Of a stretch of 13,434 nucleotides of DNA, positions 6,647 to 13,434 are shown in pieces. The DNA is from Gemmatimonadota bacterium. Its GTDB lineage: Bacteria; Gemmatimonadota; Gemmatimonadetes; Longimicrobiales; Gaopeijiaceae. The notes under the pieces are model-generated. The model was not told the origin of the DNA. It made no database searches and worked only from the letters and a program-made list of their open reading frames with translations. The stretch is from contig RFGQ01000095.1 in the NCBI GenBank assembly GCA_003695865.1, forward strand, positions 1 to 13,434, written 5' to 3'. The first letter of the stretch is position 1. Each line of letters begins with the position of its first letter. A program made the translations under genes and the position numbers.

Positions 6647-9244
6647 TTGAGGCCCTTCGCTCCCTCGCACCACACCGCGTCCGCCGCCGCCGTGCTGCTT
6701 CTGGCAGCGACGGCGTGCCCACCCGCGGCCACGGCCCAGCACGACACGATCCTCGCGGCGCCGCGCTCGCGGTTCGAGGCCGGGCCGCTGCGGCGCTGGT
6801 TCATGGGGAGCGGATACCGCGACGTGTGGGCCACACCGGTGCCCGCTCCCGTGCTCGATCTGGGGTCGTTCGCCGGGGGGCTCACGCCGCTGCGGCGGGG
6901 CGGCGGCAAGCAGACCCTGTCGCTCAGGCTGCGCGGAGGCGACGGCGTCGTCTACACGTTTCGCTCCATCGACAAGGACGCGGCCAAAGGGCTCGATCCG
7001 CTCCTGCGCGAGACGTTCGTGGCGTGGGCCCAGCAGGACCAGATCTCGTCGATCCTGCCGACCGGCGCCCTCGTGGTGTCGGCCCTGCTCGACGCGACGG
7101 GCGTGTTGCACGCGCGACCGATGCTGGTGGTCATGCCCGACGACCCACGCCTGGGCGAGTTCCGCGAGGACTTCGCCGGACTGCTCGGCTACATCGAGGA
7201 GCGTCCCGACGAGGGGCCGGACGGCGAGCCCGGATTCGCGGGGTCCACCAGGGTCGTGGGATCTCCCCGCTTTCTAGAGCGTCTGGAAGAGGACTGGAGC
7301 GACCGCGTGGACGCGCGCGCGTTCCTGCGGGCCCGGCTCATGGACATGTTCGTGGGCGACTGGGATCGCCATCCCGACCAGTGGCGCTGGGCGGGCTTCG
7401 ACAACGGCGAGGGGCTCGACTTCGTCCCCGTACCCAGGGACCGGGACTGGGCGTTCTCGAAGCTCGACGGACTGCTTCCCGCGCTCTACCGGCCTTTCCT
7501 GCCGCACTACGTGGGCTTCGGTCCCGACTACCCCCCGCCCTACAACCTCACGTGGTCGGGGCGGGCACTCGACCGGCTGCTGCTGCCGCCCCTGTCGTGG
7601 GCCGACTGGGAAGCCGAGGCGCGCGACCTGCAGCGTCTGCTCACCGACGAGGTCATCGACGCGGCCGTGGCCCGCCTGCCCGGGCCGCACCGCGCGCTGG
7701 TGGGCGCGTGGCTGGGCCGCTCCCTGCGCCGGCGCCGGGACGCGCTGCTCGCTCAGGCGCGCGCGTTCTACGAGCTGCTGGCGGGTGTCGTGGAGTACCA
7801 CACGACCGACGAGCCCGACCGCGCGCGGCTCACCGTAGAGGACGGGTCCGTGCGGGTCAGGCTCGGGCCCGCCGACGCCGAGGGCACCTGGCCCGTGGAC
7901 CGCACGCTGACCGACGCCGAGACGTCGGAGGTGCGCGTCTACCTGCACGGAGACGACGACCTGGCCGAGGTCGAGGGGGAGGGGCGCAGCCGCATCCGCA
8001 TCCGGCTGATCGGGGGCGGCCGCGACGACACCTTCGTGGACCGCACCACCGGCGGGGCGCGCGTCTATGTGTACGACGACCGGGGCGAGCACCGCATCGT
8101 GGCGGGCCCCCGCACCCGGGTGGACACCAGCGAATACGACGAGCCGGACGAGCGCGACAGCTACGGCGCGCCGCCCCGCGACTGGGGCGACCGCTGGTTC
8201 GTGTATCCGCTCATCGTGGGCGGGACCGAGCGGGGCGCGTACGCCGAGGTGAACGCCATCCGCGAGACGTTCGGCTTCCGCACGTTCCCCTACCGCACTC
8301 GCCTCACCCTGGCGGCCGGCATCGGGACGGGCACGGGGAGGCCCCGGGCCGCGCTCACCTATGCGTTCCCGGTCGCGGGACGGCGTGCCTGGGTCGAGGC
8401 CGAGGTCGACGGCTCGTTCCGGCATCGCTTCTTCGGCTTCGGGAACGGCACTGCGGGACCCGATCAGGACGCGTGTCCGCCGGCCGGATGCGCCGACTTC
8501 GATGCCGACTCCACACGCGTGCGGCGCGTCGACCTGCGCGTGGCGGCGGGGCTGGAGGCGCACCCGGCCGAAGGCGTGCGGGTGCGTGGCGGCGCCTTTC
8601 TCGAGGGCTTCGGCCACTTCGGGGACGAGCGCACGATCGTCGCGCGGATCGACCCGCCCGGCTTCGGCGACTACGTGCAGGCGGGGCTTGCCGCCGGGCT
8701 CGATGCCGACCGCCGCGACCACCACCTGAACCCGACACGCGGGTGGCTGTTGCGCGCCCGGGCGCGCTGGGTGCCCGACCTGCTCGACGCGCCCGGCGGG
8801 CACCGCAGCGTGGAGGGGGCCGTCTCCACGTATCTGTCGGCCTCGGGGGCCACGCTTGCGCCCGTCCTGGCGCTTCGCCTGGGAGGGCGCCGGGTGTGGG
8901 GCGACTATCCGTACCAGGACGCCGCCTTTCTGGGGGGCGATGAGGATCTGCGGGGCTTCCTGCAGAACCGCTTCGCCGGGGACGCGGCGCTGTACGGGAA
9001 CGCCGAACTGCGGCTGCGGCTGGGGGATTCCAGGTTCATCATGCCGGGCCGCTGGGGCGTGTTCGGCGTGGCCGACGTGGGCCGCGTGTGGTTCGGCGGC
9101 GAGGCGAGCCGCGTGTGGCACCCGGCCGCGGGCGGGGGGCTTTGGATGTCGTTCCTGCGCCAACAGGTGCCCACGGTCGCAGTCGCGCTGGTTTCGTCGG
9201 ACGAGTCCACCAAGATCTACGTGAGCGGAGGCTTCGCGTTCTGA
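6647..9244 (+). CDS. Outer-membrane BamA/TamA-like barrel protein with an N-terminal kinase-like domain
   Basis: I chose TTG 6647, giving 865 residues. Its first 31 residues make a normal signal peptide (SAAAVLLLAATACPPAATAQ). The only upstream in-frame start, TTG 6566, sits in the loop of a 13-bp hairpin and adds an arginine/proline-rich leader. Neither has a convincing ribosome site. Numbering from 6647, residues about 60-400 resemble an atypical kinase: YTFRSIDKD (Arg106, Lys110), DMFVGDWDRHPDQWRW (Asp238-His242) and VPVPRDRDWAF (Asp265-Asp267), like the catalytic and metal loops of FAM20/HipA-type kinases. A beta-rich stretch follows (about 400-510). Then comes a barrel with the D15 signature GGDEDLRGF (Arg769) and a final YVSGGFAF ending in Phe, the usual signal for barrel insertion. 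From memory, Bacteroidota relatives carry a metallophosphoesterase domain in front; this protein has none. Kinase activity is an inference; the barrel is the firm part. Confidence 0.82.
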   Translation: MRPFAPSHHTASAAAVLLLAATACPPAATAQHDTILAAPRSRFEAGPLRRWFMGSGYRDVWATPVPAPVLDLGSFAGGLTPLRRGGGKQTLSLRLRGGDGVVYTFRSIDKDAAKGLDPLLRETFVAWAQQDQISSILPTGALVVSALLDATGVLHARPMLVVMPDDPRLGEFREDFAGLLGYIEERPDEGPDGEPGFAGSTRVVGSPRFLERLEEDWSDRVDARAFLRARLMDMFVGDWDRHPDQWRWAGFDNGEGLDFVPVPRDRDWAFSKLDGLLPALYRPFLPHYVGFGPDYPPPYNLTWSGRALDRLLLPPLSWADWEAEARDLQRLLTDEVIDAAVARLPGPHRALVGAWLGRSLRRRRDALLAQARAFYELLAGVVEYHTTDEPDRARLTVEDGSVRVRLGPADAEGTWPVDRTLTDAETSEVRVYLHGDDDLAEVEGEGRSRIRIRLIGGGRDDTFVDRTTGGARVYVYDDRGEHRIVAGPRTRVDTSEYDEPDERDSYGAPPRDWGDRWFVYPLIVGGTERGAYAEVNAIRETFGFRTFPYRTRLTLAAGIGTGTGRPRAALTYAFPVAGRRAWVEAEVDGSFRHRFFGFGNGTAGPDQDACPPAGCADFDADSTRVRRVDLRVAAGLEAHPAEGVRVRGGAFLEGFGHFGDERTIVARIDPPGFGDYVQAGLAAGLDADRRDHHLNPTRGWLLRARARWVPDLLDAPGGHRSVEGAVSTYLSASGATLAPVLALRLGGRRVWGDYPYQDAAFLGGDEDLRGFLQNRFAGDAALYGNAELRLRLGDSRFIMPGRWGVFGVADVGRVWFGGEASRVWHPAAGGGLWMSFLRQQVPTVAVALVSSDESTKIYVSGGFAF
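9227..9231 (+). promoter_or_regulatory. Ribosome binding site for ppk1 inside the preceding gene
   Basis: GGAGG overlaps the last codons of the barrel protein gene. It is nine bases before CTG 9241, which overlaps the stop codon (CTGA), but 30 bases before TTG 9262. It points either to an unusual CTG start or to translation coupling with re-initiation at TTG 9262. Confidence 0.4.
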
Positions 9245-9261
9245 CCCCTTCCGACCGTCCC

Positions 9262-11406
9262 TTGCCCGAGGACGCCCTCTACGACCGCGAGCTGTCGTGG
9301 CTCGCGTTCAACGAGCGTGTGCTCCAGGAGGCCGAGAGCCCCGACGTTCCCCTCTTCGAGCGGGTGAAGTTCCTGGGGATCTTCTCGTCCAACCTCGACG
9401 AGTTCTTCCGCGTGCGCGTCGCGGCGCTGCGCAGCGTGCTGGCCGACGGCGGCGAGGACGACCCCGAGGTGGCCCCGGTTCGCGAACTCGTCGAGACGCT
9501 GACGCGACGCTCCGTGGCCCTGCAGGAGCGGTTCGGGCGCACGTTCCGCGAAGAGGTGCTTCCCGGGCTCGAAGCGGCGGGCCTCAGGCTGCTCGACGAC
9601 GGACGCGTGCCCGACCGTCTCGACGAGGAGCTCGCCTCGTTCTTCGAGCGGGAGGTGCTGCCGCTTCTGAGGCCGCGCATCCTGGGGCGCGACGAGGACG
9701 TCTTCCTGAAGGACCACACCGTGTACCTGGTGGTCGAGCTCCACTCCGAGTCCCGCTCGGCGTTCGCGCCGGTGGCGGCCGAGCTCGCCGTCGTCGAGGT
9801 GCCGAGCCGCCCGCTGCACCGCTTCTTCTGGTGCGAGGCGCCCGACGGCGTCCGCGAGGTCTTCTTCCTCGACGACGTGATCCGCTACTGCCTGCCCACG
9901 CTCTTTCCCGACTGGGACCTGGGCAAGAGCTGGGCGATCAAGGTGTCGAGAGACGCCGAGCTCTATCTGGACGAGGAGTTCGCGGGCAGCCTGAAGGAGC
10001 GCATCCGGGCGGCGCTGGGCCGCAGGGAGCGGGGCGCACCCATCCGCTTCCTCTACGATCAGCGTATGCCTGCGCAGACGCTCGCTCGACTCGTCGAGGT
10101 GCTCAGGCTGCGCCCCGAAGACCTGGTCGAGGGCGGACGTTATCACAACCTGCACGACCTGCTCCGCTTGCCGCTGCCCGACCGGCCCGAGTACCGCGAC
10201 CCTCCGCTTCCGGCGCTCGCGCACCCGCGCCTGACGCCCGACGCGTGCCCCTTCGCGGTCGTGCGGGCCGGCGACGAGCTGCTGCATCCGCCCTACCAGG
10301 CCTACGACCCGGTGGTGCGCTTCATGGCCCGTGCGGCCGCCGACGATGCCGTCGAGCGCATCTGGATCTCGCTCTACCGCGTCGACGACGACTCTGCCGT
10401 CGTCCAGTCGCTGATCGACGCGGCCGGGCGGGGCAAGCGGGTGACGGCGTTCGTCGAGGTGCAGGCCCGCTTCGACGAAGCACGCAACCTGGCCTGGGCC
10501 GAACGGATGGAGGCCGCCGGGGTGCGCGTGCTCTACGGCCGCGAGGGGATCAAGGTGCACGCCAAGCTCGCCCTCGTGGAACGGGCGGAGGAGGACGGCG
10601 CGCGCCGCTACGCTTACCTGGCGACCGGCAACTTCAACGAGCGCACCGCGCGCGTGTACTCCGACCACGGGCTGTTCACCGTGCACGAGGGGATCACGGC
10701 CGAGGTGCGCGGGGTCTTCCGGCTGCTCGAGGACGGGCTGGACGGAGCCCTCGGCGAAATCGACGCGGCCGCGGCCCGGGCCGAGGGCGCCTCGGCAGGC
10801 GGTCGAGCCCCCTTCGTGTTCGAGCACCTGCTCGTGGCGCCGCGCGGGTTGCGCCCCGGGCTGTATGCGTTGATCGACGACGAGATCGCGGCCGCGCGCC
10901 GAGGGGAGCCCTGCGGCATCACGGCCAAGCTCAACGCGCTCGAAGACCCCGATATGATCGCCCGCCTCTACGAGGCCTGCCGGGCGGGGGTGGAGGTGCG
11001 CCTGATCGTGCGCGGCATCTGCCGGGCGCGCCCGGGCCTGCCCGGACTTTCGGAGAACATGACCGTCGTGAGCCTCGTGGACCGCTTCCTCGAGCACTCG
11101 CGCATCTACCGCTTCCATGCGGGCGGCCGCGACCTGCTCTACCTGGCCTCGGCCGACTGGATGCGCCGTAACCTGTCGCGGCGGGTCGAGGTCGCCTTCC
11201 CGGTGCTCGATCCGCGCGTGCGCGCCGAGCTCGAGGCCGTGCTCGATCTCCAGTTCCGCGACAACGTCAAGGCGCGCATCATCGACGCGGAGCAGAGCAA
11301 CCGCTTCGTCGAGCGAGGTGACGCTCCCCCGTGCCGGTGTCAGATTGAAACGTACCGTTTCCTGGAGGGCCTGCTCGAGGCCCGGGAGGACGAGCATGGC
11401 GAGTGA
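9262..11406 (+). CDS. ppk1: Polyphosphate kinase 1
   Basis: This enzyme reversibly moves the terminal phosphate of ATP onto long-chain inorganic polyphosphate; it is cytoplasmic and usually membrane-associated. From TTG 9262 it has 714 residues (E. coli Ppk has 688) and begins MPEDALYDRELSWLAFNERV, aligning with the E. coli N-terminus almost residue for residue. CTG 9241 would add seven residues and has the better Shine-Dalgarno spacing, so the exact start is open. Domains appear in the usual order: N-terminal, head, then two phospholipase-D-like catalytic domains. Key residues are present: Arg373 (SLYRVDDD), Arg403 (VQARFDEARN), the autophosphorylated His433 (KVHAKLALVER) and the second His612 (LEHSRIYRF), with the conserved ATGNFNERTARVYSDHGLFT and SADWMRRNLSRRVEVAFP segments. 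It follows the barrel gene by at most 17 bases and overlaps the next gene by 11, so the three genes are probably co-transcribed. Confidence 0.97.
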   Translation: MPEDALYDRELSWLAFNERVLQEAESPDVPLFERVKFLGIFSSNLDEFFRVRVAALRSVLADGGEDDPEVAPVRELVETLTRRSVALQERFGRTFREEVLPGLEAAGLRLLDDGRVPDRLDEELASFFEREVLPLLRPRILGRDEDVFLKDHTVYLVVELHSESRSAFAPVAAELAVVEVPSRPLHRFFWCEAPDGVREVFFLDDVIRYCLPTLFPDWDLGKSWAIKVSRDAELYLDEEFAGSLKERIRAALGRRERGAPIRFLYDQRMPAQTLARLVEVLRLRPEDLVEGGRYHNLHDLLRLPLPDRPEYRDPPLPALAHPRLTPDACPFAVVRAGDELLHPPYQAYDPVVRFMARAAADDAVERIWISLYRVDDDSAVVQSLIDAAGRGKRVTAFVEVQARFDEARNLAWAERMEAAGVRVLYGREGIKVHAKLALVERAEEDGARRYAYLATGNFNERTARVYSDHGLFTVHEGITAEVRGVFRLLEDGLDGALGEIDAAAARAEGASAGGRAPFVFEHLLVAPRGLRPGLYALIDDEIAAARRGEPCGITAKLNALEDPDMIARLYEACRAGVEVRLIVRGICRARPGLPGLSENMTVVSLVDRFLEHSRIYRFHAGGRDLLYLASADWMRRNLSRRVEVAFPVLDPRVRAELEAVLDLQFRDNVKARIIDAEQSNRFVERGDAPPCRCQIETYRFLEGLLEAREDEHGE
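11384..11390 (+). promoter_or_regulatory. Ribosome binding site of the PycTM-like gene inside ppk1
   Basis: GGGAGGA, near-consensus, lies five bases before ATG 11396 and within the last codons of ppk1. It fixes the start of the downstream gene and indicates translational coupling. Confidence 0.7.
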
Positions 11407-12067
11407 CGAAGGTCGGGGCCGGGCGGACGAGGCGGCGCACGGCGACGCCGCGGACGGCGGCGTCGGTGACCTCGGCGCGAAGAAGAAGAAAAAGAAGGAG
11501 AAGAAGAAGAAGGTCCCGGGATCCTCGCGCGGCATCGAGACGATGTTCCGCACGGCCTACCGCGTCCACACCGACCTGAGCTCGCTGGCGGACCACAAGG
11601 CCAACATCATGATCTCGGTGAACGGCCTCATCATTTCGATCACGCTGGGGACCCTGGCGCCCCGCATCGCGACCCACCCCCTGCTTGCCCTGCCCACCGG
11701 CGTGCTGGTGTTCGGGTGCCTGCTGGCGCTCATCTATGCGGTGCTGTCGGCGCGCCCACGGGTGTCGAGTGCTCCGGTCTCGCTCGACGACGTGGTCCGG
11801 AACGAGGCGAACATCCTCTTCTTCGGCCATTTCACGAACATGCGCGAAGAGGACTTCGTGGCGGGCATGCTGGACCTGCTCGGCAACACGGATCACCTCT
11901 ACACGAACATGATCCGCGACCTCTACGGGCTCGGGCAGGTGCTCAAGCGCAAGTTCCAGCTGCTCAGGTTGTCGTACACCGTCTTCATGCTGGCGCTGGT
12001 GCTCGGTGTGGTCGCCTTCTTCGTGGTGTTCGCCCTGCAGCCCGAGGCGCCCGGCCTGATCGGTTGA
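11396..12067 (+). CDS. PycTM-like (Pycsar effector, DUF5706) three-helix membrane protein with poly-lysine tract
   Basis: This 223-residue protein starts at ATG 11396 behind GGGAGGA. Residues 1-28 are a polar, acidic/glycine-rich tail. Residues 29-39 are KKKKKKEKKKK. From residue 45 the sequence reads RGIETMFRTAYRVHTDLSSL, then ADHKANIMISVNGLIIS. This is the signature of Pycsar-effector-type membrane domains (PycTM, formerly DUF5706). Predicted transmembrane helices are about 71-88, 96-118 and 194-214, with a cytoplasmic segment of about 75 residues between the last two (NEANILFFGHFTNMREEDF, DHLYTNMIRDLYGLG). In Pycsar defence, PycTM damages the membrane after binding cCMP or cUMP made by a cyclase. 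No cyclase gene is in this window. From memory, longer Bacteroidota relatives carry an N-terminal HD phosphohydrolase domain, absent here. The 11-base overlap with ppk1 points to a joint role. Family assignment is strong; function as a defence effector is uncertain. Confidence 0.85.
   Translation: MASDEGRGRADEAAHGDAADGGVGDLGAKKKKKKEKKKKVPGSSRGIETMFRTAYRVHTDLSSLADHKANIMISVNGLIISITLGTLAPRIATHPLLALPTGVLVFGCLLALIYAVLSARPRVSSAPVSLDDVVRNEANILFFGHFTNMREEDFVAGMLDLLGNTDHLYTNMIRDLYGLGQVLKRKFQLLRLSYTVFMLALVLGVVAFFVVFALQPEAPGLIG
11480..11514 (+). repeat. Polypurine AAG-repeat tract encoding poly-lysine
   Basis: An uninterrupted run of A and G, mostly AAG codons with one AAA and one GAG, encodes residues 29-39 (KKKKKKEKKKK) of the PycTM-like protein. 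It contrasts sharply with the surrounding GC-rich sequence. Such tracts can change length by slippage, and the encoded positive cluster sits about 30 residues before the first membrane helix. Confidence 0.85.
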
Positions 12068-12069
12068 CC

Positions 12070-12083
12070 CGGCCGCGAGGCCG
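12070..12083. terminator. Weak hairpin between convergent genes
   Basis: CGGCC and GGCCG pair around a GCGA tetraloop in the 44-base gap between the PycTM-like gene and the convergent transporter gene. There is no T run on either strand. It could contribute to termination in both directions, but the stem is only five pairs. Confidence 0.25.
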
Positions 12084-12111
12084 CGAGGGGGTGGGGCCCG
12101 GCGGCGCCCGC

Positions 12112-13434
12112 TCAGGTGGGGTCGGCCACCAGGCCCAGCACCGCCGTGAGGATCCACCACACCCCCACCGCGAGGATCGCGCCGGGCACGACCCAGCGGA
12201 TCCACAGGTACAGCAGGCCCAGGCCCGGGGGCGCGTCGTCCCGCCCGGCCAGCTCGCGCAGCACCGCCGAGCGCGACAGCGCCCAGCCCACGGTGAGTGC
12301 GGCGGCCAGTGCCCCGACCGTCTGCAAGCCGGTGCCGAACGCGAGGTCCCACGGCGTGAAGATCCGCAGGTTCAGCGTGGGCGGCAGCGACAGCAGGTAC
12401 GCGCCCCCGACCACCGCGAGGGTGGCGCGGCGGCGGCTCCAGCCGGCCTCGTCCACCAGCCCCGCCACCAAGACCTCGAAGGCCGCTACGGCCGACAGGT
12501 AGGCCGCCGCGGCCAGGGCCGCGAAGAACAGCGCGCCGAACACCCAGCCCCCCGGCACCCCGGCGAACACGCGTGGAAGGGTCGAGAAGATGAGGCCGGG
12601 GCCCGAGGCGGGCTCGAGGCCCAGGGCGAACACGGCCGGGAAGATGGCCAGACCGGCCAGCAGCCCGGCGAGCGTGTCACCGGCGACGGTGGCCGCGGCG
12701 TTCGCGCGCAGGTCCACGTCGTCGGGCAGGTACGAGCCGTACACCACCATGAACGTACCGCCCAGCGCCAGCGAGAAGATGACCTGCCCCAGCGCCGCCA
12801 TGGCCACGCGCGCGTTCAGGTCGCCCGGCGCGAACTTGAGCAGATACCAGTCGAGGCCCGCGCCCGCGCCGGGCAGCGTGAGGGCGCGCAGGGCGAGCGC
12901 GATCAGGATGACGAAGAGCAGCGGCGTGGCCACGGTACTCACCCGCTCGATGCCGCGGCGCACGCCGCGCACCAGCACGAGCGCGCACGCGCCCATCACG
13001 GCCGCGGTGGCCACGGCCTGCAGGCCGAAGCCGGCCGGATCGAGCCCCGATTCGGGCGGTAGCACGCGGGCGGCCGACCACGCCCCGCCCGCTCCCCGGA
13101 CCAGCTCGCCGATCGCGTGCGCCACGACCCAGCCGATCGCCGCGCAGTAGTAGCCGGTCGCGGCCGTCACGCCCACGAAGAAGATCCATCCCAGCGCCCG
13201 TCCGCCCCGCACTCCGGCGCGGGCGAACGCGCCCACCGTGCCGCGGCGCGTGTGGCGGCCGAGCGTCCACTCGGCCATGAGCGCGGGCGCGCCCACGACG
13301 AGCGCCAGCGCCAGGTAGAAGGCCACGAACGCGGCCCCCCCGAAGCGGCCCACCATGTAGGGAAAGCGCCACACGTTGCCGAGCCCCACGGCCACGCCCA
13401 CCATGGCGAGCAGCAGGGTGAGGCGCGACGTGAA
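12112..13434 (-). CDS. Sodium-dependent transporter, SLC6/NSS (LeuT-like) family, N-terminus outside window
   Basis: The frame is open from the window end (first visible residues FTSRLTLLLAMVGVAVGLGN) to the TGA at 12114-12112, 440 residues in all. Only about ten or more N-terminal residues should be missing. An ATG at 13404 opens the frame inside helix 1 and is not the start. Helix 1 carries the family signature VAVGLGNVWRFPY, followed by GRFGGAAFVAFY and APALMAEWTLGRHT as in LeuT. The glycine in AVGLGN where biogenic-amine transporters have aspartate favours an amino-acid substrate. The helix-6 region is recognisable as ALGQVIFSLALGGTFMVVYG. Hydrophobic segments run through to the C-terminus, consistent with 11-12 helices. 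It should sit in the inner membrane and use the sodium gradient. It converges on the PycTM-like gene with 44 bases between stops, so it belongs to another transcription unit. The exact substrate cannot be told. Confidence 0.92.
   Translation of the reverse strand, partial: FTSRLTLLLAMVGVAVGLGNVWRFPYMVGRFGGAAFVAFYLALALVVGAPALMAEWTLGRHTRRGTVGAFARAGVRGGRALGWIFFVGVTAATGYYCAAIGWVVAHAIGELVRGAGGAWSAARVLPPESGLDPAGFGLQAVATAAVMGACALVLVRGVRRGIERVSTVATPLLFVILIALALRALTLPGAGAGLDWYLLKFAPGDLNARVAMAALGQVIFSLALGGTFMVVYGSYLPDDVDLRANAAATVAGDTLAGLLAGLAIFPAVFALGLEPASGPGLIFSTLPRVFAGVPGGWVFGALFFAALAAAAYLSAVAAFEVLVAGLVDEAGWSRRRATLAVVGGAYLLSLPPTLNLRIFTPWDLAFGTGLQTVGALAAALTVGWALSRSAVLRELAGRDDAPPGLGLLYLWIRWVVPGAILAVGVWWILTAVLGLVADPT

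Noticed and set aside
3233..7111. A 1292-residue open frame on the minus strand
   Set aside because: It is antisense to two clear secreted-protein genes, crosses their boundary, and has arginine/histidine/alanine-heavy composition typical of the reverse frame of GC-rich coding DNA. No recognisable domain.
7274..9163. A 629-residue minus-strand open frame
   Set aside because: It is antisense to the barrel protein gene, which has a signal peptide, the D15 motif and a terminal Phe on the plus strand.
9217..11553. A 778-residue minus-strand open frame opposite ppk1
   Set aside because: It mirrors the well-conserved ppk1 frame, and its phenylalanine run near the N-terminus is simply the complement of the AAG tract.
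9262..12067. A complete Pycsar anti-phage operon
   Set aside because: Only the effector-type membrane domain is present; the partner gene is ppk1, not a nucleotide cyclase, and there are no neighbouring defence or mobile genes.

Overview
The window is GC-rich (about 70 %) bacterial chromosome with a strong G/C preference at third codon positions and frequent non-ATG starts. The gene set suggests Gemmatimonadota or a close FCB-group relative: a six-bladed-propeller exported protein with a GSGPGEF motif, a large secreted Asp-box (BNR/sortilin-like) propeller, a BamA-like barrel fused to a kinase-like domain, and a PycTM-type membrane protein of a kind I know mainly from Bacteroidota. This placement comes from gene content alone. 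I see no rRNA, tRNA, CRISPR array, insertion sequence or phage gene.

Layout, left to right. (1) 2-1096 (+): the end of an exported beta-propeller protein whose start lies before the window. (2) 1218-3167 (+): a soluble PAS-PAS hybrid histidine kinase with a C-terminal receiver domain, behind a plausible promoter and a strong ribosome binding site. A compact Rho-independent terminator follows it. (3) 3248-6520 (+): a 1090-residue secreted Asp-box propeller with glycine-rich inserts and a C-terminal FlgD-like/beta-sandwich part. It is followed by two hairpins, one a perfect 13-bp GC inverted repeat. (4) 6647-9244 (+): an outer-membrane protein with a FAM20/HipA-like kinase signature before a BamA/TamA-type barrel. 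(5) 9262-11406 (+): polyphosphate kinase 1, starting within 20 bases of the previous stop. (6) 11396-12067 (+): a three-helix membrane protein of the Pycsar effector (PycTM, DUF5706) type with a poly-lysine tract, overlapping the end of ppk1 by 11 bases. (7) 12112-13434 (-): the larger part of a sodium:neurotransmitter-symporter-family (SLC6/LeuT-like) transporter, convergent with gene 6 and cut by the window end.

Genes 4-6 are packed like one transcription unit. The most interesting point is the tight pairing of ppk1 with a PycTM-like protein that lacks both a nucleotide cyclase partner and the HD phosphohydrolase domain I associate with long Bacteroidota relatives, but carries ten lysines in eleven residues just before the membrane domain. 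A link between polyphosphate and this membrane protein is an inference, not something the sequence proves. The remaining genes look like ordinary envelope, signalling and transport functions.
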